From contig NZ_JOFQ01000025.1 of assembly GCF_000718305.1 (NCBI RefSeq), positions 1 through 64,000 of the forward strand: 64,000 bases of DNA, in the 5' to 3' direction. Source of the stretch: Streptomyces niger (GTDB lineage: Bacteria > Actinomycetota > Actinomycetes > Streptomycetales > Streptomycetaceae). The first letter of the stretch is position 1, and each line of letters opens with the position of its first letter. The position numbers were made by a program, and so were the translations under genes. Positions 37,809-46,255 of this stretch are shown here, piece after piece. Below the pieces are notes generated by a model. The model was not told where the DNA came from. It made no database searches and saw only the letters and a list, made by a program, of their open reading frames with translations.

Positions 37809-38603
37809 ATGACGCCGAACGCCACGACCGGGCCGGGGCCGGATCCCGGCGCGGCCGACGCCATCGGGCCCGCCGTACCCTCCACCGGTGCCCAACCCTC
37901 GCCGCACCGCCCCCCTCGCAGCGGCCTTCGTGCGGACGCAGCGGTCGCCGCGCGCCTGACCGTCCCGGTGGCCATGGGCTACCTGCCCCTGGGAGCGGCC
38001 TTCGGCATCCTGCTGGTCAGCCAGGGACTGCCCTGGTACTGGGCCCCGACAACGGCGCTGGTCGTGTTCGCCGGCTCACTGGAATTCCTCGCCGTGTCGA
38101 TGCTCACCGCCCCGCTCGGGCTCCCCGCCATCGCGATGACCACATTCCTGGTCAACTTCCGGCACATCTTCTACGGGCTGTCCTTCCCCCTGCACCTGCT
38201 GCAGGGAAAGGCCCAACGCAGCTACGGGATCTTCGCCCTCACGGACGAGACCTACTCCCTGCTCGCGGCCAACCCTGGCCAGCAGCTCAACGGCCGCCGC
38301 ATCACCCTCATCCAGCTGTTCAGCCACGCCTACTGGGTACTGGGCAGCCTCACCGGCGCGCTCGTCTCCACCGCACTGCCCGACGACATCCACGGCATCG
38401 AGTTCGCACTCACCGCCCTCTTCGTCGTCCTCTCCTGGGATCACGCGACCAAGCGCACCAACCTGCGCCCGGTCCTCTACGGCCTGACCGCGAGCGCCGT
38501 GGCAGCCGTGGCCGGCACCGACCAGTTCCTGACCGTCGCAGTCATCACGTACCTCCTGCTCCTCATCGGCGACTACCTGAAGACAAGGACCAAGCGTGCC
38601 TGA
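37809..38603 (+). CDS. azlC: AzlC-family branched-chain amino-acid exporter, large subunit
   Basis: A 264-residue membrane protein matching AzlC: GYLPLGAAFGILLVSQGL, FAGSLEFLAVSMLTAPLGL, FLVNFRHIFYGLSFP and FALTDETYSLL are characteristic. AzlC works with AzlD to export branched-chain amino acids or analogues such as azaleucine. The N-terminal 45 residues (Pro/Thr-rich) are extra compared with the family. Overlap of eight bases with azlD shows they are co-translated. In this place it suggests the cluster product or intermediate is an aliphatic amino acid. Confidence 0.9.
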   Translation: MTPNATTGPGPDPGAADAIGPAVPSTGAQPSPHRPPRSGLRADAAVAARLTVPVAMGYLPLGAAFGILLVSQGLPWYWAPTTALVVFAGSLEFLAVSMLTAPLGLPAIAMTTFLVNFRHIFYGLSFPLHLLQGKAQRSYGIFALTDETYSLLAANPGQQLNGRRITLIQLFSHAYWVLGSLTGALVSTALPDDIHGIEFALTALFVVLSWDHATKRTNLRPVLYGLTASAVAAVAGTDQFLTVAVITYLLLLIGDYLKTRTKRA

Positions 38604-38919
38604 GACCACCTACCTCATCGCCGCCGTCCTGGTCATGGCGGGCGTCACCTTCGCCCTGCGCGCAGCCCCGTTCGTCCTCCTGCGCAACAGCGGACAGTCA
38701 CCGCTGCTGCAGTACCTGCGCACCTCACTGCCGCCAGGAATCATGGTGATCCTCGTCGCCTACAGCATCCACACCGTCGACTTCACCCGAGCCCCCTACG
38801 GCGCCCCCGCCCTGGCCGGCATCGGCGCCTGCGCCGGGACCTACCACTGGTCGAAGAGCCCACTCGCCGCGATCATCGCCGGAGTGGCAGTGAACATGAC
38901 ACTCACCCATCTCCTCTGA
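38596..38919 (+). CDS. azlD: AzlD-family exporter small subunit
   Basis: A 107-residue protein with three or four hydrophobic segments (MAGVTFALRAAPFVLL, YLRTSLPPGIMVILVAYSIHTV) typical of AzlD, the small partner of AzlC. Starts at GTG 38596 inside the end of azlC. It closes the second cluster; a 26-bp degenerate tandem repeat follows at once. Confidence 0.9.
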   Translation: MPETTYLIAAVLVMAGVTFALRAAPFVLLRNSGQSPLLQYLRTSLPPGIMVILVAYSIHTVDFTRAPYGAPALAGIGACAGTYHWSKSPLAAIIAGVAVNMTLTHLL

Positions 38920-38920
38920 C

Positions 38921-38996
38921 ACCCTGCGCCAGGCAGGTCCTCCGGCGCCCTGCGCCGGGCGGGGCCTCTGGCGCCCTGCGCCGAGCAGGGCCGGAA
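38921..38996. repeat. 26-bp degenerate tandem repeat after azlD
   Basis: Three imperfect head-to-tail units at 38921-38946, 38947-38972 and 38973-38996 sharing CCCTGCGCC and a GGC end. The self-complementary parts could fold and act as a terminator for azlCD. The rest of the gap to 39311 holds no recognised gene. Confidence 0.75.
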
Positions 38997-39311
38997 GTCG
39001 CGCCGTCGCCGGTGCTCGCCGCGCGGGGCCGACCGGCGACCGGCGGGGGCGGTGTTTCCGTCGGTTCCCGTTGTGCGCGAGGAGCCTGTGCGTCGGTGTG
39101 CGCTTCGTCGGGCGGCTGAGCGGGAAGGATGAAGGAGAGCACCCGACGATTCCCGGAACCCCGCGGCGCATTCTGCATTGCCGCATGCGTGTGCGACCGC
39201 GAGAATCGTGGTGCTTCCCCATTCAGGCCGTCCGCGGCTCAACAGGGGTGTGTCGTGGTGCGACGGTGCGCCCGGCCGCCTCCGCTCCGCCGCGTCGACG
39301 AAGGGAGGACC

Positions 39312-39965
39312 GTGACCTTCGGCATCATTCCGCCCCTGACCGCGTCCCGGTCTTCCACCGCCACGACGGCCGCCAGGCTGGGCAGGATGCTGGAGCCCTC
39401 CGAGTGGGCCGCGGCGGGAATTCCCGTGCTCAGCAACGCTCGTGAGGTCGTCACCGACCTGCACGACCGGCATCTGCCCGGACCGTCCACCGCCGTGGTC
39501 GCGGTGCTGGATCCGGCGGAACGGGTGACGGCCAGCGCGTCCTTCGTCCTGCGTACCGACGCCCCCGACGGCTGGGAGTTCCGCAACGCACTGCTGGCGC
39601 AGCTGCGCCGGGTGATCCCGCACGATCTGCGGTTGCGCACACCGGTACGGACGGCGGTGCTGCTCTACTGCCGTGACGGCGAGCCCGTGTGGACGGAGGC
39701 GGACGGCGCCTGGATGTGGGGGCTGCGCGACGCGTGCACGCTCCACGGGCTGCGCTGCGGCCCGTACATCACGCTGACCCGTGCGGGCTGGCAGGTGCTC
39801 GGCGAGGGCCGCGGCGGGCGACGGCCGCACGCCGGTGCGCGACCGGAGCTGCCGCCGCTGTCGGGGCCGGCCCACGGGCGGCACGACGGCGGTGTCACCA
39901 CCGGGGCGCCGCGGCGTTCGGGCGGCGGCTCGGTGGCAGCCCGACGGCGCACCGCGGCCCGCTGA
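39312..39965 (+). CDS. Conserved hypothetical protein
   Basis: A 217-residue protein of a type I recognise only as widespread in Streptomyces, without known function. A central part includes WEFRNALLAQLRRVIPHDLRLR and WGLRDACTLHGLRCGPYITLT, resembling no catalytic family I can name. The C-terminal 50 residues are Gly/Arg/Pro-rich. GTG start at 39312 is chosen for its GGGAGG site; the frame is open to 39129 without support. Confidence 0.65.
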   Translation: MTFGIIPPLTASRSSTATTAARLGRMLEPSEWAAAGIPVLSNAREVVTDLHDRHLPGPSTAVVAVLDPAERVTASASFVLRTDAPDGWEFRNALLAQLRRVIPHDLRLRTPVRTAVLLYCRDGEPVWTEADGAWMWGLRDACTLHGLRCGPYITLTRAGWQVLGEGRGGRRPHAGARPELPPLSGPAHGRHDGGVTTGAPRRSGGGSVAARRRTAAR

Positions 39966-40154
39966 CCGTACGGCCGCCGGGCCGTCCCTGAGAGCGGGCC
40001 CGGACGTCGGCGGGCCCGGACGTCGGCGACGTCGGGGCGCGGCGTTGCCGCGTGGCGGTGTTGCCGCGTGGCGGTGTAGCCGTGGGGCAGCGGGCGGTAC
40101 GGAGCGAGCCCGGCGGCCGTGGTGACCGGACCGGGTCGCTCCGAGCCGGCTCGC

Positions 40155-40793
40155 TTACGCCGCCGCCCCGATGAGGGCGTTGATGCGCTGCGGGTCGCCG
40201 CAGACGATCAGCAGGGCGCCGGCCCGGGCCATGGCGGCGGGCAGGGCCTTGGCGACCGTCTCGTCGGAGCCGCCGTTGACCGCGACGACGACCACGGGGC
40301 GGCCCTTGGCGCGCTCGGCGTCGGCATCGGCGTAGAAGACGTCGTCCGCGGCGTCGTGCTGCGCCCAGTAGGACGCCTCACCGAAGGACAGTTCGTGCGC
40401 GGCCCAGGGGTGCCGGTCGCCGGTGGTCAGGACGAGCACCTCGTGCGGCGCGCGGCCGGAGTCCAGCAGCAGGTCGACCGCCTCGTCGGCGGCGTCGACG
40501 GCACCGTCGGCCGGCGCGGGGATCAGCTGCAACTGCGCTTCGGCAGCGGCGGCGGCACCCGGCGCGGACGACTTGGGAGCCGTGCGCTGCGGCGGCGGGG
40601 CGGCGGCCGGTCCGCGGGACGGGCCGGGCTTACCGGGGCGGGCGCTGGCCGCGGGGGCGCCGCGCGGAGGCGCGGGGCGGGGGCCGGGACCAGGTACGGG
40701 ACGGGGGGTCGGCGCGGTGCGGCCGGCGGCCGGAGTTGCGCGGGGACCCGGGACACTCTCGTGAATCTGAGGCTCCTCGGGGATGAGAGGCAT
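40155..40793 (-). CDS. Hypothetical protein, Pro/Ala-rich N-terminus
   Basis: A 212-residue protein. Residues 1-85 are Pro/Ala/Arg-rich and probably disordered. Residues 100-212 look like a folded domain (EVLVLTTGDRHPWAAHELSFGE, VVVVAVNGGSDETVAKALP, LIVCGDPQRINAL) that recalls the C-terminal part of UvrD-like helicases but lacks helicase motifs. No function assigned. It lies 66 bases after rnhB on the same strand and may be co-transcribed with it. Confidence 0.65.
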   Translation of the reverse strand: MPLIPEEPQIHESVPGPRATPAAGRTAPTPRPVPGPGPRPAPPRGAPAASARPGKPGPSRGPAAAPPPQRTAPKSSAPGAAAAAEAQLQLIPAPADGAVDAADEAVDLLLDSGRAPHEVLVLTTGDRHPWAAHELSFGEASYWAQHDAADDVFYADADAERAKGRPVVVVAVNGGSDETVAKALPAAMARAGALLIVCGDPQRINALIGAAA

Positions 40794-40859
40794 GAAGTGA
40801 TGTCTATCAAACGTAGGTACGGGACATGTCAGGGGGTACCGGATTCACATCCGTACCGC

Positions 40860-41561
40860 TCAGAAGTCGAAGCCGAGTTGGCCACCGGCCTCCAGAGCGG
40901 ATGCTTCGGGGCTGACCCGCACCTTCTTCAGGTGCTGCCAGCGGGGCAGCGCGTCCATGTAGGACCACGACACCCGGTGGTGCGGGGTCGGACCCCACTC
41001 CTCCAGCGCGGCGCGGTGCACCGGTGACGGGTAACCGGCGTTGTCCGCGAAGCCGAAGTGTTCGTGCGCCAGGCCCAGTTCCGCCATCATCGCGTCGCGC
41101 TTCACCTTCGCGATCACGGAGGCGGCGGAGACGGCGATGCAGGACTGGTCGCCCTTGATGACCGTGCGGACCTTCCACGGGGCGCCGAGGTAGTCGTGCT
41201 TGCCGTCGAGGATGATCGCGTCAGGCCGTACGGGGAGAGCCTCCAGCGCGCGGACGGCGGCCAGCCGCAGCGCGGCGGTCATGCCCAGGTCGTCGATCTC
41301 CTCGGGAGTGGCGTGACCGAGGGCGTGGCAGGTGACCCAGTCGCTGAGCACGGCGGCGAGTTCGTCACGGCGCTTGGGGGTCAGCAGCTTGGAGTCGGTG
41401 AGTCCGGCGGGCGGGCGGCGCAGTCCGGTCACGGCGGCGCAGACGCTCACCGGGCCGGCCCAGGCTCCGCGCCCGACCTCGTCCACTCCTGCGATGATCT
41501 TGGCGCCGGTCGTGGCGCGCAGTGATCGCTCGACGGTGTGCGTAGGGGGCTCGTAGGGCAT
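40860..41561 (-). CDS. rnhB: Ribonuclease HII
   Basis: A 233-residue RNase HII. The metal-binding motif is in [16 protein letters not shown], followed by [15 protein letters not shown] and [12 protein letters not shown], and [12 protein letters not shown]. It removes RNA from RNA-DNA hybrids and misincorporated ribonucleotides. The ATG at 41561 gives the normal length; the frame is open over 1.1 kb upstream but through repeats. Upstream lies a repeat-rich gap. Confidence 0.93.
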   Translation of the reverse strand: MPYEPPTHTVERSLRATTGAKIIAGVDEVGRGAWAGPVSVCAAVTGLRRPPAGLTDSKLLTPKRRDELAAVLSDWVTCHALGHATPEEIDDLGMTAALRLAAVRALEALPVRPDAIILDGKHDYLGAPWKVRTVIKGDQSCIAVSAASVIAKVKRDAMMAELGLAHEHFGFADNAGYPSPVHRAALEEWGPTPHHRVSWSYMDALPRWQHLKKVRVSPEASALEAGGQLGFDF

Positions 41562-41773
41562 GGCGCCAGACAGAGTACGCCCCCGCCCGCCGGCGGTTCG
41601 CACCGCGGGTGCTTCTCGTGCGATTCGTCCCGCACGGGCGGTGTCCGCGCCGTCCGGAACGGGGTGCTGAGGGCCGTCGTGCGGCGACCCCTGGGACTTC
41701 GTACGCATGCCCTTCGGCCTTCGGAGAGCGGCTGCCGGCCCGTGGCACCACGGGCCTGCTGCCACCGGTTCTT

Positions 41774-41824
41774 CTCGATGTGTCCGCCGGCTCGATGTGT
41801 CCGCCGGCTCGATGTGTCCGCCGG
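41774..41824. repeat. 17-bp tandem repeat, 3 perfect copies
   Basis: Unit ctcgatgtgtccgccgg at 41774-41790, 41791-41807 and 41808-41824, then degenerate copies. It lies in the 562-base gap 41562-42123 between rnhB and the ADP-ribosylglycohydrolase gene, a gap that holds two further repeats and no recognised gene. Confidence 0.9.
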
Positions 41825-41951
41825 CTCGGTGCGACCGCCGAGTCGGTGTGATCGCCGACTTCGACGGTGTCCGGTCCGGTGGCCCGGCTCGGCGCCATCG
41901 GCGTGGCCGGCGGACCACGGAAACGCTGCGGCCGGCGGCCGTGCGGACCCG

Positions 41952-41989
41952 GTCGACCGAGCACCGATCCGTCGACCGAGCACCGGTCC
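41952..41989. repeat. 19-bp tandem repeat, 2 copies
   Basis: Two adjacent copies (41952-41970, 41971-41989) of gtcgaccgagcaccgrtcc, differing at one base. Same intergenic gap as the 17-bp and 10-bp repeats. Confidence 0.85.
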
Positions 41990-42010
41990 TGCGGGCGGCG
42001 CGCCTGCCGG

Positions 42011-42060
42011 TCCGGTGGCGTCCGGTGGCGTCCGGTGGTGTCCGGTGGTGTCCGGTGGTG
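42011..42060. repeat. 10-bp tandem repeat, 5 copies
   Basis: Five units of tccggtggyg, positions 42011 to 42060, the first two with C and the last three with T at the variable base. Probably a copy-number-variable minisatellite close to the end of the ADP-ribosylglycohydrolase gene. Confidence 0.9.
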
Positions 42061-42123
42061 TCGGTGGCGCCGGGGTGACGGCCCGGTTGTGCCGGAGGTG
42101 TCAAGGGTACGCCGCATGAAGGG

Positions 42124-43032
42124 TCAGGCGGGACTGTCCGGCAGCCAGGCCGGCAGGTCCTCGGTCCGCTCCAGCCACTCCTGCGGCGGCGCGCCTCCCG
42201 GCCCGGCCCCCACGATGGCGCCGACGATCGCGCAGGTGGTGTCCACGTCGCCGCCCGCGCGGGCCGTGGTCCAGAGCGCCTGCTCGTAGTCGCCGAGATT
42301 CCGCGCCGCGGCCCACAGGGTGAACGGCACCGTGTCGTGGGCCGTGGTCCGCCGGCCGCAGCCGAGCACCGCGGCGACGGTGCTCGCGTCGCCGTAGTCG
42401 AGCATGTCGCGGGCGCGCCGCAGCCCCGCCTGGACGGCGCTGCGCGGGATGAGCTCCACGACGGCGTCCAGCAGCGCCTGAGGACCGGTGGTGCGCTCGG
42501 GGTCGGCGACGATCGCGGCGGCGGCCGCGACCGCCATCGTCCCGACGACCGCCTCGCGGTGCTGATGGGTGACGTACGCGGAGATCTCCGCCTGGTGCGT
42601 CGCCTGCTCGGGGTCGTCGGCGTACCAGGCGCCCAGCGGGGCGATGCGCATGGCGGCGCCGTTGCCCCAGGAGCCCTGGCCGTTGAAGAGCGCGGAGGCC
42701 AGCTCACGCCAGTCCCTGCCTTCTCGCACCTCCCGGAGCAGGCGGTCCACGGCGGGGCCGTACGCCCGGCCCTCGTCGTGGTGCTCGGCGAAGGAGCGGG
42801 CGAGCGCGTCCTGGTCGATACGGCCGTGCTCGGCCAGCACGGCCAGCACGGAGGCCGCCATCTCGGTGTCGTCGGTCCACCCCCAGGGGGCCGGCGGCAG
42901 GGTGCGGCGCATGAGCGAGGGGTAATGGGCGGGCACGAAGAACTGGGATCCCAGGGCGTCGCCCACGGCGAGGCCCCGCAGGCTCTTCAGGGCCCGCGCG
43001 AAGCGCTGTGCGTCACGGTGATCGGCGGTCAT
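42124..43032 (-). CDS. ADP-ribosylglycohydrolase family protein
   Basis: A 302-residue protein of the DraG/ARH family. [14 protein letters not shown] near the start, [16 protein letters not shown] (metal-binding Thr-Asp-Asp) and the later [19 protein letters not shown] supply the Mg-binding Asp/Thr residues of the family. It should remove ADP-ribose from a protein or nucleic acid, or cut a related O-glycoside; the substrate is not known. Start at 43032 (MTADHRD); a GTG fifteen bases upstream is possible. Ten bases separate it from the histidine phosphatase gene. Confidence 0.88.
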   Translation of the reverse strand: MTADHRDAQRFARALKSLRGLAVGDALGSQFFVPAHYPSLMRRTLPPAPWGWTDDTEMAASVLAVLAEHGRIDQDALARSFAEHHDEGRAYGPAVDRLLREVREGRDWRELASALFNGQGSWGNGAAMRIAPLGAWYADDPEQATHQAEISAYVTHQHREAVVGTMAVAAAAAIVADPERTTGPQALLDAVVELIPRSAVQAGLRRARDMLDYGDASTVAAVLGCGRRTTAHDTVPFTLWAAARNLGDYEQALWTTARAGGDVDTTCAIVGAIVGAGPGGAPPQEWLERTEDLPAWLPDSPA

Positions 43033-43042
43033 CGGGTGCACT

Positions 43043-43702
43043 CTAACCGGTGACGCCGTAGGACTGCGGCGTACACCAGTGCTCGAACGGCCGGTCAAGG
43101 CGGTACCGCCCGTCCGGCCCCAACAGCAGGGTGCGGTGATCGGCGTTGTGCGGGTTGGACAGCGATTCGAACTCCGCGACGGTCCAGTGGAACCACCTCA
43201 TGCAGAACAGCCGCATGGTCAGGCCGTGCGTGACGATCAGGACGTTCGGCGGATGGTCCGGCGCCTCGAAGCTGCGCCACAGGCTCTCCAGGAACGCTCC
43301 GACACGGTCGTAGACGTCGGCGCCCGACTCCCCCTGGGCGAAGCGGTAGAAGAAGTGGCCGTAGGCGTCGCGGTAGGCCTTCTGGAGCCGCACGTCGTCC
43401 CGGTCCTGCCAGTTCCCCCAGTCCTGCTCGCGCAGCCGCGGCTCCTCGCGCACCCGGACCAGGTCGGAGTCCAGACCCAGCGCCTGGAACGTCTGGTGCG
43501 TACGGCGATAAGGAGAGACGTACGCGGATATACGCTCGCTCCCGAACAGGGCCCGCAGTCGCGCGCCGGCCTCCTCGGCCTGCTTGATGCCGCGCTCCGT
43601 CAGGCTCAGGGCATGATCCGGCTCCCGCTCGTACACCGTGTCGTCGATATTTCCGTCGGACTCTCCGTGTCTGATGAGGACGATGCGTCGGGGGCGTGCC
43701 AT
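43043..43702 (-). CDS. Histidine phosphatase (phosphoglycerate mutase-like)
   Basis: A 219-residue protein with the phosphohistidine motif LIRHGES near the start, SPYRRTHQTF, and LIVTHGLTMR with the second catalytic His. Such proteins are broad phosphomonoesterases; whether this acts on phosphoglycerate, sugar phosphate or other substrate is not told. It is the first gene of the pair with the ADP-ribosylglycohydrolase and diverges from the TetR gene. Confidence 0.88.
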   Translation of the reverse strand: MARPRRIVLIRHGESDGNIDDTVYEREPDHALSLTERGIKQAEEAGARLRALFGSERISAYVSPYRRTHQTFQALGLDSDLVRVREEPRLREQDWGNWQDRDDVRLQKAYRDAYGHFFYRFAQGESGADVYDRVGAFLESLWRSFEAPDHPPNVLIVTHGLTMRLFCMRWFHWTVAEFESLSNPHNADHRTLLLGPDGRYRLDRPFEHWCTPQSYGVTG

Positions 43703-43859
43703 GCCGCCAGCCTAAAACGCGGCGCCTCCGCACGCCCGGGGCGCCACCCCTGCCCCCGCAGGCGGGATCCGGCCCCTCGCGCGACCTGAACGGTCATCAT
43801 CGCCCCCCCCCGAGGCCGCACGAGGCGACCAATAGTCATCTGTAATGCAACCTTCGTCG

Positions 43860-43891
43860 CGTTACGATGTCCATGATGACACACCGTAACG
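43860..43891. promoter_or_regulatory. Inverted repeat upstream of TetR gene
   Basis: CGTTAC (43860-43865) and GTAACG (43886-43891) form a dyad with a 20-base spacer; a nearby CAACT/AGTTG dyad overlaps the ribosome site. Position suggests an operator for the adjacent TetR-type protein, possibly acting on both divergent genes. Confidence 0.4.
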
Positions 43892-43913
43892 ACTAACGCA
43901 ACTGGAGTTGTGT

Positions 43914-44573
43914 TTGCCCGCGGAAGACAAGAACGCGACAGCCGGGCAGGGCGCGGACACCGCCCGACCGGGCACCCGGCGCCCCGGCGGCCGCACCGCC
44001 CGCACGCGCGCGGCCGTCCGCGACGCCGTACTGACCGGCCTCGCCGAACACGGCTACTCCGGCCTGACCGTCGAGTACGTCGCCGAGCACTCCGGCGTGC
44101 ACAAGACGACGCTGTACCGCCGCTGGGGCGGGGTCGAGGAACTGATCGCCGACACCCTCGACCTGGCCGGCGAGGACCGCTGGACGCCGCCCGACACCGG
44201 CTCGCTCGAAGGCGACCTGCGCGCCCTCGCGACAGAGGTGCTGCAGTCGTTCACCGACCCCGCGACCGCCTCGCCCAGCTCCGCCGTCATCGCCGCCGCC
44301 TTCCCCTCCGAACGGGCCGCGGAGGCCCTGCGCGCGTACTACGCCGAACGCTTCGCCCGCTGCGAGGCGATCATCGACCGCGCCGTCGACCGCGGCGACC
44401 TCCCCGGCCCCCGTACGACCCTCGACGCCGGCGCCCTCGTCCGCGCCCTCGCGGCCCCTCTCTTCTTCCGCCTCTTCATCACCCGCGAAGGCCTGACCGA
44501 GCACGACACCGAACAGGCCGTGACGGTGACCCTGGCAGCGGCACGGGCGGGGGCATTCAGGAAGCGCGGGTGA
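43914..44573 (+). CDS. TetR-family transcriptional regulator
   Basis: A 219-residue regulator with an N-terminal TetR helix-turn-helix (VRDAVLTGLAEHGYSGLTVEYVAEHSGVHKTTLYRRW) and a C-terminal ligand-binding helical domain of the TetR_C_11 sort. The TTG at 43914 is preferred because GGAG ends seven bases earlier; a TTG at 43908 would sit on that site. It diverges from the phosphatase gene. The ligand and regulon are unknown. Confidence 0.85.
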   Translation: MPAEDKNATAGQGADTARPGTRRPGGRTARTRAAVRDAVLTGLAEHGYSGLTVEYVAEHSGVHKTTLYRRWGGVEELIADTLDLAGEDRWTPPDTGSLEGDLRALATEVLQSFTDPATASPSSAVIAAAFPSERAAEALRAYYAERFARCEAIIDRAVDRGDLPGPRTTLDAGALVRALAAPLFFRLFITREGLTEHDTEQAVTVTLAAARAGAFRKRG

Positions 44574-44672
44574 ACGGGCGGGGCGTTCAGGAAGGGCGGG
44601 TGAAGGGATCGCGCCGTGTGCAGGGTCCTGCCCTGAGATCCTCCACAGGGCTCCAGGGCTCCAGGGCGCGCC

Positions 44673-45278
44673 TCAAACCGTCCAGGACGGCTCCAGATCC
44701 ACCACGTCGCCCGTGACGCCCGCGACGTCGGCGGCGAGCTGGGCCCTGAGGGCCAGGCGTTCGAGGCGTTCGGGGCGGTACTTGCCGCGCTCGGCCGCGG
44801 ACTGCCACAGGGAGAGGACCAGGAACTCCTCCCCCGGAGCGCGCCCCAGCAGGCCGCGCAGCATTCCGGGGGAGCCCGCCATCGCGGGGTTCCAGACCTT
44901 CTCCTGCATCAGCTTGTAGTGGTCGACGCGGTCCGCCCTGACCTGGCAGTACGCGAGCCGCAGTACGTCGGCGTCCGCGAAGACGGGGCGGAAGCCGACC
45001 TTCACGTCCAGCTCGTGCTCGAAGAGCCGGGTCTGGCCGTTCTTGAACGTGCCGACCTGGGCGGCGGCCAGACGGTCGTGGGATCTGGCCATGAACGAGT
45101 CATAAAACGCCCGGCTCTCCCAGAACGCCACCAGATGCGCGACACCGGGCCGGGTACGGCTCCAGCCGCCACCCTGCCCCCGGAAGCCCGGCTCTCCGAG
45201 CAACCCCGCCCACTTGCGCTGCCCCCGCTCGAACCCCCGACGGTCCACCACGGTGCAGCGAATCCACTTGACCAGCAC
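44673..45278 (-). CDS. YdbC/DUF4937-like protein
   Basis: A 201-residue protein recalling the YdbC family (DUF4937): it has two antibiotic-monooxygenase-like halves (LVKWIRCTVVDRRGFERGQ, HLVAFWESRAFYDSFMARSH; YCQVRADRVDHYKLMQEKVWNPAMAGSPGMLRG). No catalytic residues are evident and function is unknown. Convergent with the TetR gene, divergent from TerD. Confidence 0.75.
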   Translation of the reverse strand: MLVKWIRCTVVDRRGFERGQRKWAGLLGEPGFRGQGGGWSRTRPGVAHLVAFWESRAFYDSFMARSHDRLAAAQVGTFKNGQTRLFEHELDVKVGFRPVFADADVLRLAYCQVRADRVDHYKLMQEKVWNPAMAGSPGMLRGLLGRAPGEEFLVLSLWQSAAERGKYRPERLERLALRAQLAADVAGVTGDVVDLEPSWTV

Positions 45279-45632
45279 CGCGCCATCGTACGGCCCTTGT
45301 GTCCCTCGCGTTACTGCGCGTCACAGAACGCACACCTCAACTCCCGTGTGCTGCGACCGGAGTTCCGGCGCACGTTCCGGTTCGGGCTCCGGCGCACGGA
45401 CCGATCGCACCGCACGCCCCGGGAGTTGTCAGTGGCGGCCGTTACGCTCCGGGCAAATGAACGCACTGCGTGTCGTACCGCCGTGGCAGCATGGGTGACT
45501 CATGTGAAGCAGCAGGTTGGGTAAGTCTGGGGAAGCAGCCGGTGGTTGGCCGCCGAAGCGGCCCCCACCGGAACACCGGCGGCAGGCGGCCGGCTCCGGA
45601 GCCGGTGCCCAGGTCCGAGGAAGGGAAGTTCG
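45279..45632. other. Intergenic region, no gene seen
   Basis: 354 bases between the divergent YdbC-like and TerD genes. It must contain both promoters; I see no RNA gene, riboswitch or repeat. Small open frames here lack ribosome sites and codon bias. Confidence 0.5.
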
Positions 45633-46169
45633 GTGAGCAGTCTCAACAAGGGGATCGACAAGGCCGAGGTCACGCTGAAATGGGACCCCAGCCCCCAGGG
45701 CGAGCCCGCCAACGACCTCGACATCATCGCCGCGACCTACCTCAAGGACTCCGTGTGCGGCGAGCCCGACTACCTCGTGCACTTCGACCAGCGCTCCCCC
45801 GACGGGACCATCACCCTGAACCGGGACAGCAGGACCGGCCAGGGCTTCGGCGTGGACGAGGCCATGACGCTGGAGTTCTCGCGGCTGGCCGAGCGGTACG
45901 GCCGAGTGGTGGTGGGCGTCGCCATCCAGCAGCGGGACGGCGAGCGGACCTTCGGCGCCATACCGAACACGCTGGTCCGTGTCCTCGAAGGGTATGACGT
46001 ACTGGCGGAGGACGACTTCTCCACGGTCGCCGGCTCCACCGCCGCGGTGGTCGCGGAATTCGTGCGGGACGAGGACGGCGAGTGGCGGTTCGTGAGCGGG
46101 GTCCGCGGGTTCGGCGGCAACCCCGACGAATTCGCCTCGTGGATGGGGCGCAGGCCCGCCGCAGGCTGA
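45633..46169 (+). CDS. TerD-family protein
   Basis: A 178-residue TerD-domain protein (VTLKWDPSPQGEPANDLDIIAATYL, GEPDYLVHFDQRSPDGTITLNRDSRTGQG, and DEAMTLEFSRLAERYGRVVVGVAI). The family binds calcium through Asp-rich loops and is linked to stress and tellurite responses and development in Streptomyces. GTG start at 45633 has GAAGGGAAG upstream. It ends at a strong hairpin shared with nrdJ. Confidence 0.87.
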   Translation: MSSLNKGIDKAEVTLKWDPSPQGEPANDLDIIAATYLKDSVCGEPDYLVHFDQRSPDGTITLNRDSRTGQGFGVDEAMTLEFSRLAERYGRVVVGVAIQQRDGERTFGAIPNTLVRVLEGYDVLAEDDFSTVAGSTAAVVAEFVRDEDGEWRFVSGVRGFGGNPDEFASWMGRRPAAG

Positions 46170-46183
46170 CGCCGTAAGAGACG

Positions 46184-46223
46184 CCGGGGCGGTGGTGGCG
46201 CATGTGCACCACCACCGCCCCGG
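46184..46223. terminator. Bidirectional hairpin terminator between terD-like gene and nrdJ
   Basis: A 15-bp perfect stem (CCGGGGCGGTGGTGG with its complement) and 10-base loop, between the convergent TerD-family gene and nrdJ. Confidence 0.88.
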
Positions 46224-46255
46224 GCGGCTACTTCATGCCCCGGAGGGGCGCGTCA

